A stretch of DNA of 7,458 nucleotides, from positions 1 to 7,458 of the forward strand of contig JBAYZQ010000118.1 of the NCBI GenBank assembly GCA_041672385.1, in the 5' to 3' direction. A program made the position numbers and the translations under genes. Under the pieces are notes generated by a model. That model was not told where the DNA came from. It saw only the letters and a program-made list of their open reading frames with translations, and did not search any database. This DNA is from JBAYZQ01 sp041672385 (GTDB lineage: Bacteria > Spirochaetota > Spirochaetia > Sphaerochaetales > Sphaerochaetaceae). Shown in pieces: positions 1-6,434 of this stretch; within the stretch, counting starts at the first letter, position 1, and every line of letters starts with the position of its first letter.

Positions 1-142
1 AGAAAAAATTACTGGTATTGCATGAAAAAACTCAACCTTTTTAGAAAATCAGAATTGAATTTTAAAGTAAAACAGTTTAACCATTTTTAAATCGTTATAA
101 CTTACAATATTTTCTTTAGAATTGAAAAATTGAAATGCTTAT

Positions 143-1369
143 TTAAAAATCAAGGCTATTTGGATTTAATAAAAAATCCTTAATTCCCATCGTAACAATA
201 CCTTTTTCATCACGCTTAATCATTATATTATCTTTTACCACAATTATTTTTTTGAATGAATCGGCTAAATTTAACAATGGTCTTTCTTCTTGAATTTTCT
301 TTTCAGCAGAAAGTAGATGAAATGCTGATTGTATATAATATCTTTTACTTCCTTGATTTGCAATAAAATCAATCTCCAGTTGCTTCTTGTAGTATTTTTC
401 GGACTTCCCCTTTTCACGAAATTCCACTAAACCAACATCAACTACATATCCACGATATCTCAATTCATTAAACAGTATATTTTCCATAATATGGGTTTCT
501 TCCTGCTGTCGAAAATTAAGCCTTGCATTTCTAAGACCTATATCTTCAAAATAATATTTCATAGGAGTACTAATATATCGTTTCCCTTTTACATCATATC
601 TTTGAGCAGATGTAATTATAAATGCATCTTGAAGATAATCTAGATACCTTTTTATTGTTGGTGCTGATATTTCTGTTTTACCAGCGCTCTTAAATGTATC
701 AGATAATCTTTGAGGGTTCACAAGCGAACCTACTGCCGAGGCTATAATATCAATAAGAACTTTAAGTTCCCTATCATTGCGAATATTATTCCTTTCAATA
801 ATATCTTTTATATAAGTCTCATCAAATAGATTTTGTAAATAATTAACTTTTTCGGTGGGCTCTTCTAAGCTTAAAATATAAGGAAGTCCACCGTAAGTAT
901 AATATTGATTCCATGCATCTTCGAAGTCATGACCATATACCGAGTAAAATTCAGCAAAACTCAAAGGATACATTTTCACTTCATCGCCCCGGCCTCGAAA
1001 TTCTGTAACCACATCTTTTGACAAAAATTTTGAATTGCTACCTGTAACATAAACATCTACATTTGGAATATGTAAAAATCCATTCAAAACATCAGAAAAC
1101 TCTTTCATCAATTGAACTTCATCTAACAGGATGTAATAATAATCCAAACTACTTTTATCAATTGTTGCATCAATATATTCAAAACATTTATCGGGATTTC
1201 GATACTTTTTATTTTTTCGATCATCAAAAGCTATCTCAAGTATATGATCTAGTTTAACTCCTTGATCAATTAAATATTGTTTAAACAAATTAAAAAGTAA
1301 ATATGATTTTCCACATCGACGCACGCCAGTGATAATCTTAATTCGTCCATTATGTTTATGAGAAATCAA
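143..1369 (-). CDS. AAA-family ATPase with DUF4143 domain, 5' end probably decayed
   Basis: Reads as a member of the AAA_14/DUF4143 ATPases, a family of unclear role common in anaerobes and often patchily distributed. Visible motifs: Walker A GVRRCGKS at residues 15-22, Walker B YYYILLDEVQ at 77-86, a sensor-like VTGSN near 108-112, the FRGRGDE segment with possible arginine finger near 124-130, and a DUF4143-like C-terminal half ending in LLNPNSLDF, typical of the family. The only possible start before Walker A is TTG at 1369, with no Shine-Dalgarno sequence in front and an in-frame TAA two codons upstream (1376-1378). Family members usually have about 25-30 residues before the P-loop; here there are 14. 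Reading through the TAA gives K-C-D-Q-I-*-N-R-L-I-S, resembling the usual K-R-D-x-Y-L-x-x-L-I start, so a nonsense mutation is likely. The rest of the frame is intact. It is separated from the lactate genes by a repeat-rich spacer and is probably an independent unit. Family sure, function unknown. Confidence 0.8.
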   Translation of the reverse strand: MISHKHNGRIKIITGVRRCGKSYLLFNLFKQYLIDQGVKLDHILEIAFDDRKNKKYRNPDKCFEYIDATIDKSSLDYYYILLDEVQLMKEFSDVLNGFLHIPNVDVYVTGSNSKFLSKDVVTEFRGRGDEVKMYPLSFAEFYSVYGHDFEDAWNQYYTYGGLPYILSLEEPTEKVNYLQNLFDETYIKDIIERNNIRNDRELKVLIDIIASAVGSLVNPQRLSDTFKSAGKTEISAPTIKRYLDYLQDAFIITSAQRYDVKGKRYISTPMKYYFEDIGLRNARLNFRQQEETHIMENILFNELRYRGYVVDVGLVEFREKGKSEKYYKKQLEIDFIANQGSKRYYIQSAFHLLSAEKKIQEERPLLNLADSFKKIIVVKDNIMIKRDEKGIVTMGIKDFLLNPNSLDF

Positions 1370-1415
1370 TCTATTTTAGATTTGGTCACATTTGGTACTA
1401 TTTCTAAAATAGAAA
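1368..1415. repeat. Pair of short palindromes, TCTATTTTAGA / TCTAAAATAGA
   Basis: Two 15-bp near-palindromes, AATCTATTTTAGATT (1368-1382) and TTTCTAAAATAGAAA (1401-1415), lie with centres 33 bp apart, about three helical turns. Their 11-bp cores (1370-1380 and 1403-1413) are exact reverse complements. They sit at and just upstream of the first usable codon of the ATPase gene, so they could be operator sites or a hairpin in its leader. The spacer contains an imperfect tandem TTTGGTCACA / TTTGGTACTA. Function is inference only. Confidence 0.45.
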
Positions 1416-1422
1416 ATATGTT

Positions 1423-1517
1423 GGATATACACATTTTTTGCTATTTGTAGAATATCACCTATAAAACAAAAAGGTAAATCATACGAAAACAATTTTTTCG
1501 GATATCCGCATTTTTTG
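1423..1517. repeat. Imperfect 18-bp direct repeat, two copies
   Basis: GGATATACACATTTTTTG (1423-1440) and GGATATCCGCATTTTTTG (1500-1517) agree at 16 of 18 positions, with starts 77 bp apart. Both lie in the non-coding spacer between the ATPase gene and the dehydrogenase gene. They may be remnants of a duplicated regulatory sequence; no known element is recognised. Confidence 0.4.
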
Positions 1518-1534
1518 TTCAAGTTTAAAATTGT

Positions 1535-1603
1535 AAAGTTTTATCGGAGACTTTTGGAGTTTATCATAAAAGACATTTGGAGATTTTCATTGGATACTTT
1601 TGG
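1535..1603 (-). repeat. Degenerate tandem repeat, three units of 23 bp
   Basis: On the minus strand three consecutive 23-base units begin with CCAAA: 1603-1581, 1580-1558 and 1557-1535. Units one and three share CCAAAAGTnTCCnATnAAA, and 13 of the 23 columns are the same in all three. The period is not a multiple of three, so it is not a coding repeat. The array lies just downstream of the dehydrogenase gene and far upstream of the ATPase gene. Its origin is unknown; it could be a decayed minisatellite or a row of binding sites. Confidence 0.5.
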
Positions 1604-1633
1604 AATATTTCTTTAGAAAAAAAAGGATGCTAA

Positions 1634-3019
1634 TTAAAAAATTTTCCCAGGATTAAGAATTGAATTTGGATCAAAAACCTTTTTTATTCCCTTCATTAAG
1701 GAAATTTGATTTTCCCCAAGAAGATTCAAAAGATAGCCTTTCTTATCAAAACCAATTCCATGCTCTCCACTGACCAAACCACCATATTCTGCAGCTCTAG
1801 AGTACATTAACTTAAAAATTTCTTCTTTCTTTGATTTCCATTCTCCTTCTTCAAGATTATCTCTGCAAAGATAAATATGAAGATTTCCATCACCAGCATG
1901 CCCAAAACTAGGAATCCTTAAATTAAAATCTTTTGCAATCTTGTGAGTATAAAGTATAAAATCAGCAACTTTATTTCTAGGAACAACGACATCACACTCA
2001 TCCATTTCAGAAGTAGAACTCTTTATAGCTTCTAAAAAAGCTCCCCTTGATTGCCATACATTATCCATCCGCTCTTGCGTATCAACAATAAAGACATCCA
2101 AAGCCCCCTCTTTAAGACATAAATCAGATACAGTTGAAAACTCATACTTGACTTGATTTGGCTGACCATCAAAACTCAGAAGAAGATAAGCCTCTGAGGC
2201 ATGAGTTGGAAATTTTTTCCCAAGATAATTTTCTGATTCCTTAATTGTTTCTTTAGACATATATTCAATTGCAACAGGAAGCACCTGAGCCAGAATAATT
2301 TTTGGTACTGTTGAAATTGCCTCTTCCATTGTTGAAAATGGAACTAGAATGCTAACTGTTGTACTTGGTTTTGGAATAATCTTTAGTATTGCCTCACTAA
2401 TAACAGCAAGAGTCCCTTCGCTGCCAATAATAAGATCTTTAAGACTATAACCGCTACTATTTTTTACAACCTTTCCACCTAATTTAATTATTTCCCCATT
2501 AGGAAGAACTGCAGTTAACCCTCGAACATAATCACGGGTAACACCATATTTTACAGCACGCATACCACCTGCATTTGTGGAAATATTACCCCCAATTGTA
2601 GCTGATTTTTCCCCTGGGTCTGGCGGATACAAAAAGCCTTCATCTTCAACAAATGAAGCCAAATCCATGAGTAAAACACCTGGCTGTACTCTTAAAGTTA
2701 AATTATTTCGATCTAATTCTAAAATTTTATTCATAAGACTTAAATCAAGCATTATCCCACCATAAAGACAAACAGAACCACCAACTAACCCCGTCCCTGA
2801 ACCTCTTACGACAACTGGAATATTTTTCTCATTAGCATATTTCATTGCTGCAGAAACTTCTTCTGTTGTTAGAGCTTTTATAAGAGCTTCAGGTTTATTC
2901 CAAGAACTACCAAGTTCATCATGAAAATAATCTTCGCTTATTTGATTACCAACAAGAACTCTCTCTTTAAATATTGTTGTTAAAAACTCAATGTCTTTAT
3001 TATTGATTTTATTGTACAT
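1634..3019 (-). CDS. lctD: FAD-linked lactate/2-hydroxyacid dehydrogenase (LctD/GlcD-like), Etf-dependent
   Basis: Cytoplasmic flavoenzyme of the GlcD/LctD family that oxidises a 2-hydroxyacid (most likely lactate to pyruvate) and exchanges electrons with EtfAB. With the ATG at 3019 it has 461 residues, normal for the family. FAD-binding (PCMH) domain about 40-220: RGSGTGLVGG near 72-81, GEKSATIGGNISTNAGG near 136-152, NSSGYSLKDLIIGSEGTL near 187-204. C-terminal FAD-oxidase domain: GHAGDGNLH at 373-381 with the two metal-binding histidines, GGLVSGEHGIG near 413-423, and the usual FDPNSILNPGKI ending. I chose ATG 3019 because GAGGA (3028-3032) lies 8 bases before it; a TTG at 3034 is in frame but overlaps that ribosome site. 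The first 11 bases overlap the end of etfA, suggesting translational coupling. Glycolate or another hydroxyacid cannot be excluded as substrate; the Fe-S EtfA next door favours the lactate type. Confidence 0.9.
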   Translation of the reverse strand: MYNKINNKDIEFLTTIFKERVLVGNQISEDYFHDELGSSWNKPEALIKALTTEEVSAAMKYANEKNIPVVVRGSGTGLVGGSVCLYGGIMLDLSLMNKILELDRNNLTLRVQPGVLLMDLASFVEDEGFLYPPDPGEKSATIGGNISTNAGGMRAVKYGVTRDYVRGLTAVLPNGEIIKLGGKVVKNSSGYSLKDLIIGSEGTLAVISEAILKIIPKPSTTVSILVPFSTMEEAISTVPKIILAQVLPVAIEYMSKETIKESENYLGKKFPTHASEAYLLLSFDGQPNQVKYEFSTVSDLCLKEGALDVFIVDTQERMDNVWQSRGAFLEAIKSSTSEMDECDVVVPRNKVADFILYTHKIAKDFNLRIPSFGHAGDGNLHIYLCRDNLEEGEWKSKKEEIFKLMYSRAAEYGGLVSGEHGIGFDKKGYLLNLLGENQISLMKGIKKVFDPNSILNPGKIF

Positions 3020-4202
3020 TTTTAAAATCCTCAATTTTCTCGATTAATTTAGGAATTATTTCATAAAGGTCACCAACAAAACCATAACTAGCAACATCAA
3101 AAATCTGAGCATTTGAATCAGAATTTACTGCAATAATGCATTCACTTCCCTTCGCCCCAGCCACAAATTGAACAGAACCAGAAATCCCAATTGTAATTAA
3201 AAGCTTTGGTTTTACAGTTCTTCCTGAAAGCCCAATCTGTTGTTTTGCATTAAACCAACCATTTTCCATTAAAGGTCTAGTACAGGCAATTTGGGCACCA
3301 AGAAGTTTACAAAGCTTTTCAACAAGCAAAATATCGCTCTTTTTCTTTATTCCCCTACCACAAGCAACGATTCTTTCAGCTTCACTAATATCAACATCAA
3401 TAGGCTTCTCAACAATATTTTTTATAATTGCTCGACTTATAAGTTTTGCTTTATCAATTTTTAAAGTTTCTATACCCTTGTTTTTTACTTCTCTTTTTTG
3501 TCCCTTGTCAAATATCTTGTATCTAACAGTACACATTTGAGGCCTTTTATTGGGAGTAACAATACGTGCCATAATATTTCCACCAAAAGCAGGACGTATT
3601 TGAACAAGATCCGTATTCGTTTTCATCTCTAACGCTGTACAATCGGCAGTTAACCCCGTTTTAAAACGTGCTGCAACTCTTGGGGCAAGAGAACGCCCAA
3701 TATTTGTAGCTCCAACTAAAATAGCAGTTGGTTTATACTTATTAATAAAATCTTCAAACACAGCTGCATAAGGTTCAATTAGGAAATTCTCTAAGGCTTC
3801 ATCTTCATAAGAAAAAACTCTATCCGCTCCATAGCAAAATAATTCCTCAGCATTGTTAGCCACAGTTTTGCCTATCATAAGAGCATACACTGGTTGATTA
3901 ATTACAGAGGCTAACTCAGAGGCTTTATTTAATAACTCAAAGGTAACATTGTGAATTTTTCCCTTTGTTTGTTCAACAAAGACCAGAATCCCCGAATAAG
4001 AAGACTTATCCACTGCAGTTTTCTTTTCTTCAACAAATTCTATTGCTCCATTTGAATTTTTCACACAAATTTTGCAAAGTCGACAACCAGAACCTATTTC
4101 TAATTTACCATCTTCATAAGTGATTTGTCCAAAGGGGCAAACCTCTATTAAACTCTTACCAAGCTCTTCATCTATTTTTTCCTGATGTATAAGAAATCCC
4201 AT
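3009..4202 (-). CDS. etfA: Electron transfer flavoprotein alpha subunit with N-terminal Fe-S segment (LctC-like)
   Basis: Alpha subunit of a flavoprotein that passes electrons between NADH/ferredoxin and the adjacent dehydrogenase. The first 60 or so residues are an extension absent from ordinary EtfA, with Cys22, Cys40, Cys43 and Cys46 (C-x17-C-x2-C-x2-C), suited to one [4Fe-4S] cluster as described for LctC of electron-confurcating lactate dehydrogenases. The EtfA N-terminal domain follows (about 70-250, with TGLTADCTALEMK near 182-194), then the FAD-binding domain with GLSGRTVKPK and GISGSVQFVAG (about 325-350) and YGFVGDLYEI near 373-382. Of three tandem start codons (TTG 4208, ATG 4205, ATG 4202) I chose ATG 4202, six bases after AGGAG (4209-4213); that ribosome site overlaps the etfB stop. 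The protein is then 397 residues. The 3' end overlaps the dehydrogenase start by 11 bases. Family assignment is firm; confurcation is inferred from the extension and gene order. Confidence 0.93.
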   Translation of the reverse strand: MGFLIHQEKIDEELGKSLIEVCPFGQITYEDGKLEIGSGCRLCKICVKNSNGAIEFVEEKKTAVDKSSYSGILVFVEQTKGKIHNVTFELLNKASELASVINQPVYALMIGKTVANNAEELFCYGADRVFSYEDEALENFLIEPYAAVFEDFINKYKPTAILVGATNIGRSLAPRVAARFKTGLTADCTALEMKTNTDLVQIRPAFGGNIMARIVTPNKRPQMCTVRYKIFDKGQKREVKNKGIETLKIDKAKLISRAIIKNIVEKPIDVDISEAERIVACGRGIKKKSDILLVEKLCKLLGAQIACTRPLMENGWFNAKQQIGLSGRTVKPKLLITIGISGSVQFVAGAKGSECIIAVNSDSNAQIFDVASYGFVGDLYEIIPKLIEKIEDFKNVQ

Positions 4203-4211
4203 CATCAACTC

Positions 4212-4997
4212 CTATACAAGAAACTTCTTTTTAATGAGAAGTTCATAAATTTTTGAACTCAAATCAAGAGGCTTCCCTTCAAATTTAAATCTATCCGCTT
4301 TCTTTAAAGGAGGAAATATTTTTTCAACCTGAGTTGCCGATCCATCCAGTCCATAATGCTCTTTATTTTGATCTTCCATGTCTTTAAGACTGAAGAACTT
4401 CACATCCATCTGAGCTTTCATTCTTTTATAAGAAGGAAGGCGAGGAGTATTTATCTCGTTATCCAAATTAATTAAACAAGGAAGCTTTATTTCTTCAGTA
4501 ATAAACAAATTTTCTTGATTGCAAGAAGCCTCAATACAAGAAGAATCTTTTTCTTTTATTGAAACAACATTGGTTAGACACGGTAAATCAAGATGCTCTG
4601 CAATTTCTACACCTACCTGAGCTGTATCACCATCAGTAGTTTGTTTTCCACAGAAAATTAAATCATAATCACCACATTTATTAATAGCTTGAGCTAAAGC
4701 ATAACTTGTAGAAAGCACATCAGAACCTGCAAAAGCTCTGTCACTAACTAGAAACCCATAATCACAACCCATAGCAATTGATTCTTCAATAGCAAGTTTA
4801 GCTTGAGGAGGCCCCATGGTTAAAGTAAAAACCTTTCCACCATATTCTTTTTTAAGTCTTAAAGCGGTCTCAATTGAAAACAAATCATAAGGATTTAGTT
4901 TATTATTATCCTTTGTCCTCATAAGTGTTCCGTTAACTGGATCAATTTGAACATTATTTGACCCTGGAACCTGTTTTACACATACTAAAATATTCAA
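4212..4997 (-). CDS. etfB: Electron transfer flavoprotein beta subunit (LctB-like)
   Basis: Beta subunit of the Etf pair, 261 residues, normal length. Sequence signs: start NILVCVKQVPG typical of EtfB, NPYDLFSIETALRLK near 35-49, MGPPQA at 61-66, RAFAGSD near 87-93, and CGKQTTDGDTAQVG near 116-129, the flavin-binding loop. The RAFAGSD and DGDTAQVG forms are those seen in bifurcating/confurcating Etf proteins, where the beta flavin is the branching site. The start is TTG at 4997, preceded by AGGGGG (5003-5008); no ATG lies nearby and the residues after it match the family N terminus. It is the first gene of the three-gene unit, ending 9 bases before the chosen etfA start. With etfA and the dehydrogenase it would couple lactate oxidation by NAD+ to oxidation of reduced ferredoxin. 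Confidence 0.94.
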   Translation of the reverse strand: MNILVCVKQVPGSNNVQIDPVNGTLMRTKDNNKLNPYDLFSIETALRLKKEYGGKVFTLTMGPPQAKLAIEESIAMGCDYGFLVSDRAFAGSDVLSTSYALAQAINKCGDYDLIFCGKQTTDGDTAQVGVEIAEHLDLPCLTNVVSIKEKDSSCIEASCNQENLFITEEIKLPCLINLDNEINTPRLPSYKRMKAQMDVKFFSLKDMEDQNKEHYGLDGSATQVEKIFPPLKKADRFKFEGKPLDLSSKIYELLIKKKFLV

Positions 4998-5002
4998 AAG
5001 AA

Positions 5003-5008
5003 CCCCCT
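5003..5008 (-). promoter_or_regulatory. Ribosome binding site of etfB
   Basis: AGGGGG on the minus strand, five bases before the TTG start at 4997. It supports the TTG start. The stop codon of a possible 11-codon leader ORF (5007-5042) overlaps this site. Confidence 0.6.
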
Positions 5009-5042
5009 ATATTTTTCTTACCAGATATAGATACTCCATCAT
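5007..5042 (-). CDS. Possible 11-codon leader ORF before etfB
   Basis: Minus strand ATG-ATG-GAG at 5042, preceded by AAAGGA five bases upstream, encodes MMEYLYLVRKI and stops with TAG at 5007-5009, inside the Shine-Dalgarno sequence of etfB. Ribosomes finishing it would be released directly on the etfB start, so it could couple or attenuate translation. There is no run of one amino acid that would suggest classical attenuation. Short ORFs of this size arise by chance, so this is only a candidate. Confidence 0.2.
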   Translation of the reverse strand: MMEYLYLVRKI

Positions 5043-5139
5043 CAATTTCCTTTATTTTAATAAATTGCATATATTGTTTTGCTTTTAATGAAGATTAAAT
5101 TAACATAAAAAAATAGATATTAGAATTTTTTTCTTTCTC

Positions 5140-5167
5140 ATTATACATGCATTTACTAGATTTCCAA
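5140..5167 (-). promoter_or_regulatory. Candidate sigma-70 promoter for etfB-etfA-lctD
   Basis: TTGGAA (-35, 5162-5167), 16 bases, then TATAAT (-10, 5140-5145) on the minus strand. The -35 lies in the last codons of the aldolase gene. It would give a leader of about 135 bases before etfB, letting the dehydrogenase unit be expressed apart from the aldolase, although read-through from the aldolase is also possible because I see no clear terminator between them. Confidence 0.5.
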
Positions 5168-6013
5168 AGCAAAAGTTTTAATGGCTTTTTCAATATTTTT
5201 TTCAGTAGCTTCTTTGGCTGTCTTTGTTATATCATGGAAAAATACTTTTTCATCTGGTTTTTGACCTTCAAAAGATTTTTTCACAGCCATACCCGCAGCA
5301 AGACTCATATAAGTATAATAATTAATTTTTCTAATTCCATTTTTAATGGCAACTTGGAATTCCTCTTTTGAAAGTCCTGAACCTCCATGCATTACGTATG
5401 GAAAATCTTTTACCTCTTTTATTCTAGAAATTCTATCTAAATCTAAAACTGGTTTCTTTAAATAAAGACCATGGGCCGTACCAAAAGCAATTGCTAAAGC
5501 ATCTACTCCACTTTCTTCTATAAATTTCTTAGCTACATCTGGATGAGTATATTCATCTTCAGGGTTAATAGTGTCTGCGGATATACCTTTTACATGAGAA
5601 AGTATATGCCCAATTTCACCTTCCACTCCAACCCCAACTGAGTGAGCAACTTTTACTACCTCTTTAGTTATCTCAAGGTTTTCCTCATAGCTTTTTGAAG
5701 AAGCATCAATCATTACTGAGGTATAACCCAATCTTATAGCCTTCATAACAAGTTCAAAAGATCTACCATGATCATAGTTTACACAAACTGGCACTTTTGC
5801 CTTTTTAGCAACATAAAGCATTATCATAGTTGCATCTTCTATAGACATGAATGGAGAATGACCACTAGCATATTGAATTATCACAGGTCTATTGCATCTC
5901 TCAGCGCCTTCTACTATTGAAGTAGCAGATTCCCAATTACACACATTAAAAGCTCCTATAGCAATTTTATTGTTTTGAGCATATTCCATTATTGTTTGAA
6001 GATTAACTAACAT
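5156..6013 (-). CDS. Class II ketose-bisphosphate aldolase family protein
   Basis: Zn-dependent aldolase of the fructose/tagatose-bisphosphate (Fba/GatY/KbaY/IolJ) family, 285 residues, usual length. Such enzymes reversibly cleave a phosphorylated ketose to dihydroxyacetone phosphate and an aldehyde. Conserved features: catalytic Asp81 and Zn ligand His82 in NYDHG, TSVMIDAS near 98-105, VEGEIGH with Glu133 near 130-136, His181 in FGTAHGLY, His209 in MHGGSGL, and Asn231 in GIRKINYYTYM. Two spots differ from common relatives: KINYYTYM replaces the usual KIN-x-x-T-D/E, and the loop after VEGEIG (about 136-150) lacks the usual GGxED pattern. The exact substrate is therefore open. The ATG start at 6013 has a very strong AGGAGGGG site. 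It precedes the Etf-dehydrogenase genes on the same strand and diverges from a sugar-binding protein gene with which it shares its promoter sequence. Confidence 0.88.
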   Translation of the reverse strand: MLVNLQTIMEYAQNNKIAIGAFNVCNWESATSIVEGAERCNRPVIIQYASGHSPFMSIEDATMIMLYVAKKAKVPVCVNYDHGRSFELVMKAIRLGYTSVMIDASSKSYEENLEITKEVVKVAHSVGVGVEGEIGHILSHVKGISADTINPEDEYTHPDVAKKFIEESGVDALAIAFGTAHGLYLKKPVLDLDRISRIKEVKDFPYVMHGGSGLSKEEFQVAIKNGIRKINYYTYMSLAAGMAVKKSFEGQKPDEKVFFHDITKTAKEATEKNIEKAIKTFALEI

Positions 6014-6016
6014 TTA

Positions 6017-6024
6017 CCCCTCCT
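6017..6024 (-). promoter_or_regulatory. Strong ribosome binding site of the aldolase gene
   Basis: AGGAGGGG on the minus strand; the AGGAGG core is five bases before the ATG at 6013. This near-perfect match fixes the start and predicts high translation. Confidence 0.85.
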
Positions 6025-6045
6025 AGGTTATTTTTTAACTAAATC

Positions 6046-6074
6046 ATTCTAACATGATTGTAGTATAATTTCAA
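6046..6074 (-). promoter_or_regulatory. Sigma-70 promoter of the aldolase gene
   Basis: TTGAAA (-35, 6069-6074), 17-base spacer, TAGAAT (-10, 6046-6051) on the minus strand, 33 bases before the aldolase start. The sequence is nearly duplicated in the divergent promoter at 6459-6487. Confidence 0.75.
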
Positions 6075-6098
6075 ACTTTTTTAATTTTTATTGAAATT
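6067..6098 (-). promoter_or_regulatory. Inverted repeat AATTTCAA-N16-TTGAAATT over the aldolase -35
   Basis: Two perfect 8-bp arms (6067-6074 and 6091-6098) enclose 16 A/T-rich bases. The arm nearest the gene contains the -35 hexamer. The same arms with the same 16-base spacing recur at the divergent promoter (6435-6466), so a shared protein-binding site is plausible. No regulator gene is visible in the window. Confidence 0.5.
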
Positions 6099-6110
6099 TT
6101 ATTTTTTTAA

Positions 6111-6251
6111 TTATATTTGATTTAATTTTACTGAATGCTCTTTTTTTAATTTAAAATTAATTACTAATAATAAAGCTAAAGCTCCTGGAAGAAATACAAA
6201 AAGAAAAATACCAGAAACAGCTGAAATTAAAATAAAAGTAATAGAGGTCAT
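6111..6251 (-). CDS. Doubtful small membrane ORF, 46 codons
   Basis: Starting at ATG 6251 (or at a TTG at 6293 for 60 codons) this frame encodes one or two hydrophobic stretches (TFILISAVSGIFLFVFLPG and ALALLLVI) followed by a basic tail, ending at 6111. No ribosome site is visible. A second minus-strand ORF of 34 codons (6248-6352, ATG start, weak AGGTGA 12 bases upstream) ends with a TGA that overlaps this ATG as ATGA. The pair could be a tiny coupled unit, a frameshifted remnant of a transporter C terminus, or chance in A/T-rich DNA, which I consider most likely. I do not recognise the protein. Confidence 0.2.
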   Translation of the reverse strand: MTSITFILISAVSGIFLFVFLPGALALLLVINFKLKKEHSVKLNQI

Positions 6252-6434
6252 ACTAAGTAGAAAAATATTTCTAAAATCAAAAATAGGACACAATTGGAAG
6301 AATGAAATTCTTCATCTTGAAGATGAAAGCGTAATTGAATTGTAAAACCCATTTTTTTAACTTTTCACCTACAAAATCAATTTAAATCAACTTTTGAGTA
6401 AATAATTACTTTTTGGAAAACCTAGAAAAAATAT

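Noticed and set aside
1..142. Possible feature at the left edge
   Set aside because: A/T-rich non-coding sequence with only a short AGAATTGAA repeat (51-59, 118-126); no gene, hairpin or promoter is convincing.
1063..1257. Plus-strand ORF of 64 codons
   Set aside because: Antisense to the Walker B region of the well-supported ATPase gene; no ribosome site or recognisable protein.
1535..1603. CRISPR array
   Set aside because: The repeats are 23 bp head to tail without unique spacers and are degenerate; no cas genes are present.
1604..1640. Intrinsic terminator after the dehydrogenase (T-run near 1617-1624 on the minus strand)
   Set aside because: No GC-rich stem precedes the T-run; only A/T pairing of a few bases.
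2577..2765. Plus-strand ORF of 62 codons
   Set aside because: Antisense to the conserved FAD-binding domain of the dehydrogenase.
3020..3034. TTG start for the dehydrogenase at 3034
   Set aside because: The GAGGA ribosome site lies after this codon and is well spaced for ATG 3019; the extra residues are not family-like.
4203..4208. TTG 4208 or ATG 4205 as etfA start
   Set aside because: They are zero and three bases from AGGAG, too close; ATG 4202 at six bases is better.
5147..5371. Plus-strand ORF of 74 codons, Phe-rich
   Set aside because: Antisense to the aldolase C terminus; composition is that of a shadow frame.
6311..6327. Perfect TTCATCTT-G-AAGATGAA palindrome as terminator or operator
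   Set aside because: No T-run on either strand, no gene end beside it and no second copy; noted only as part of the intergenic description.
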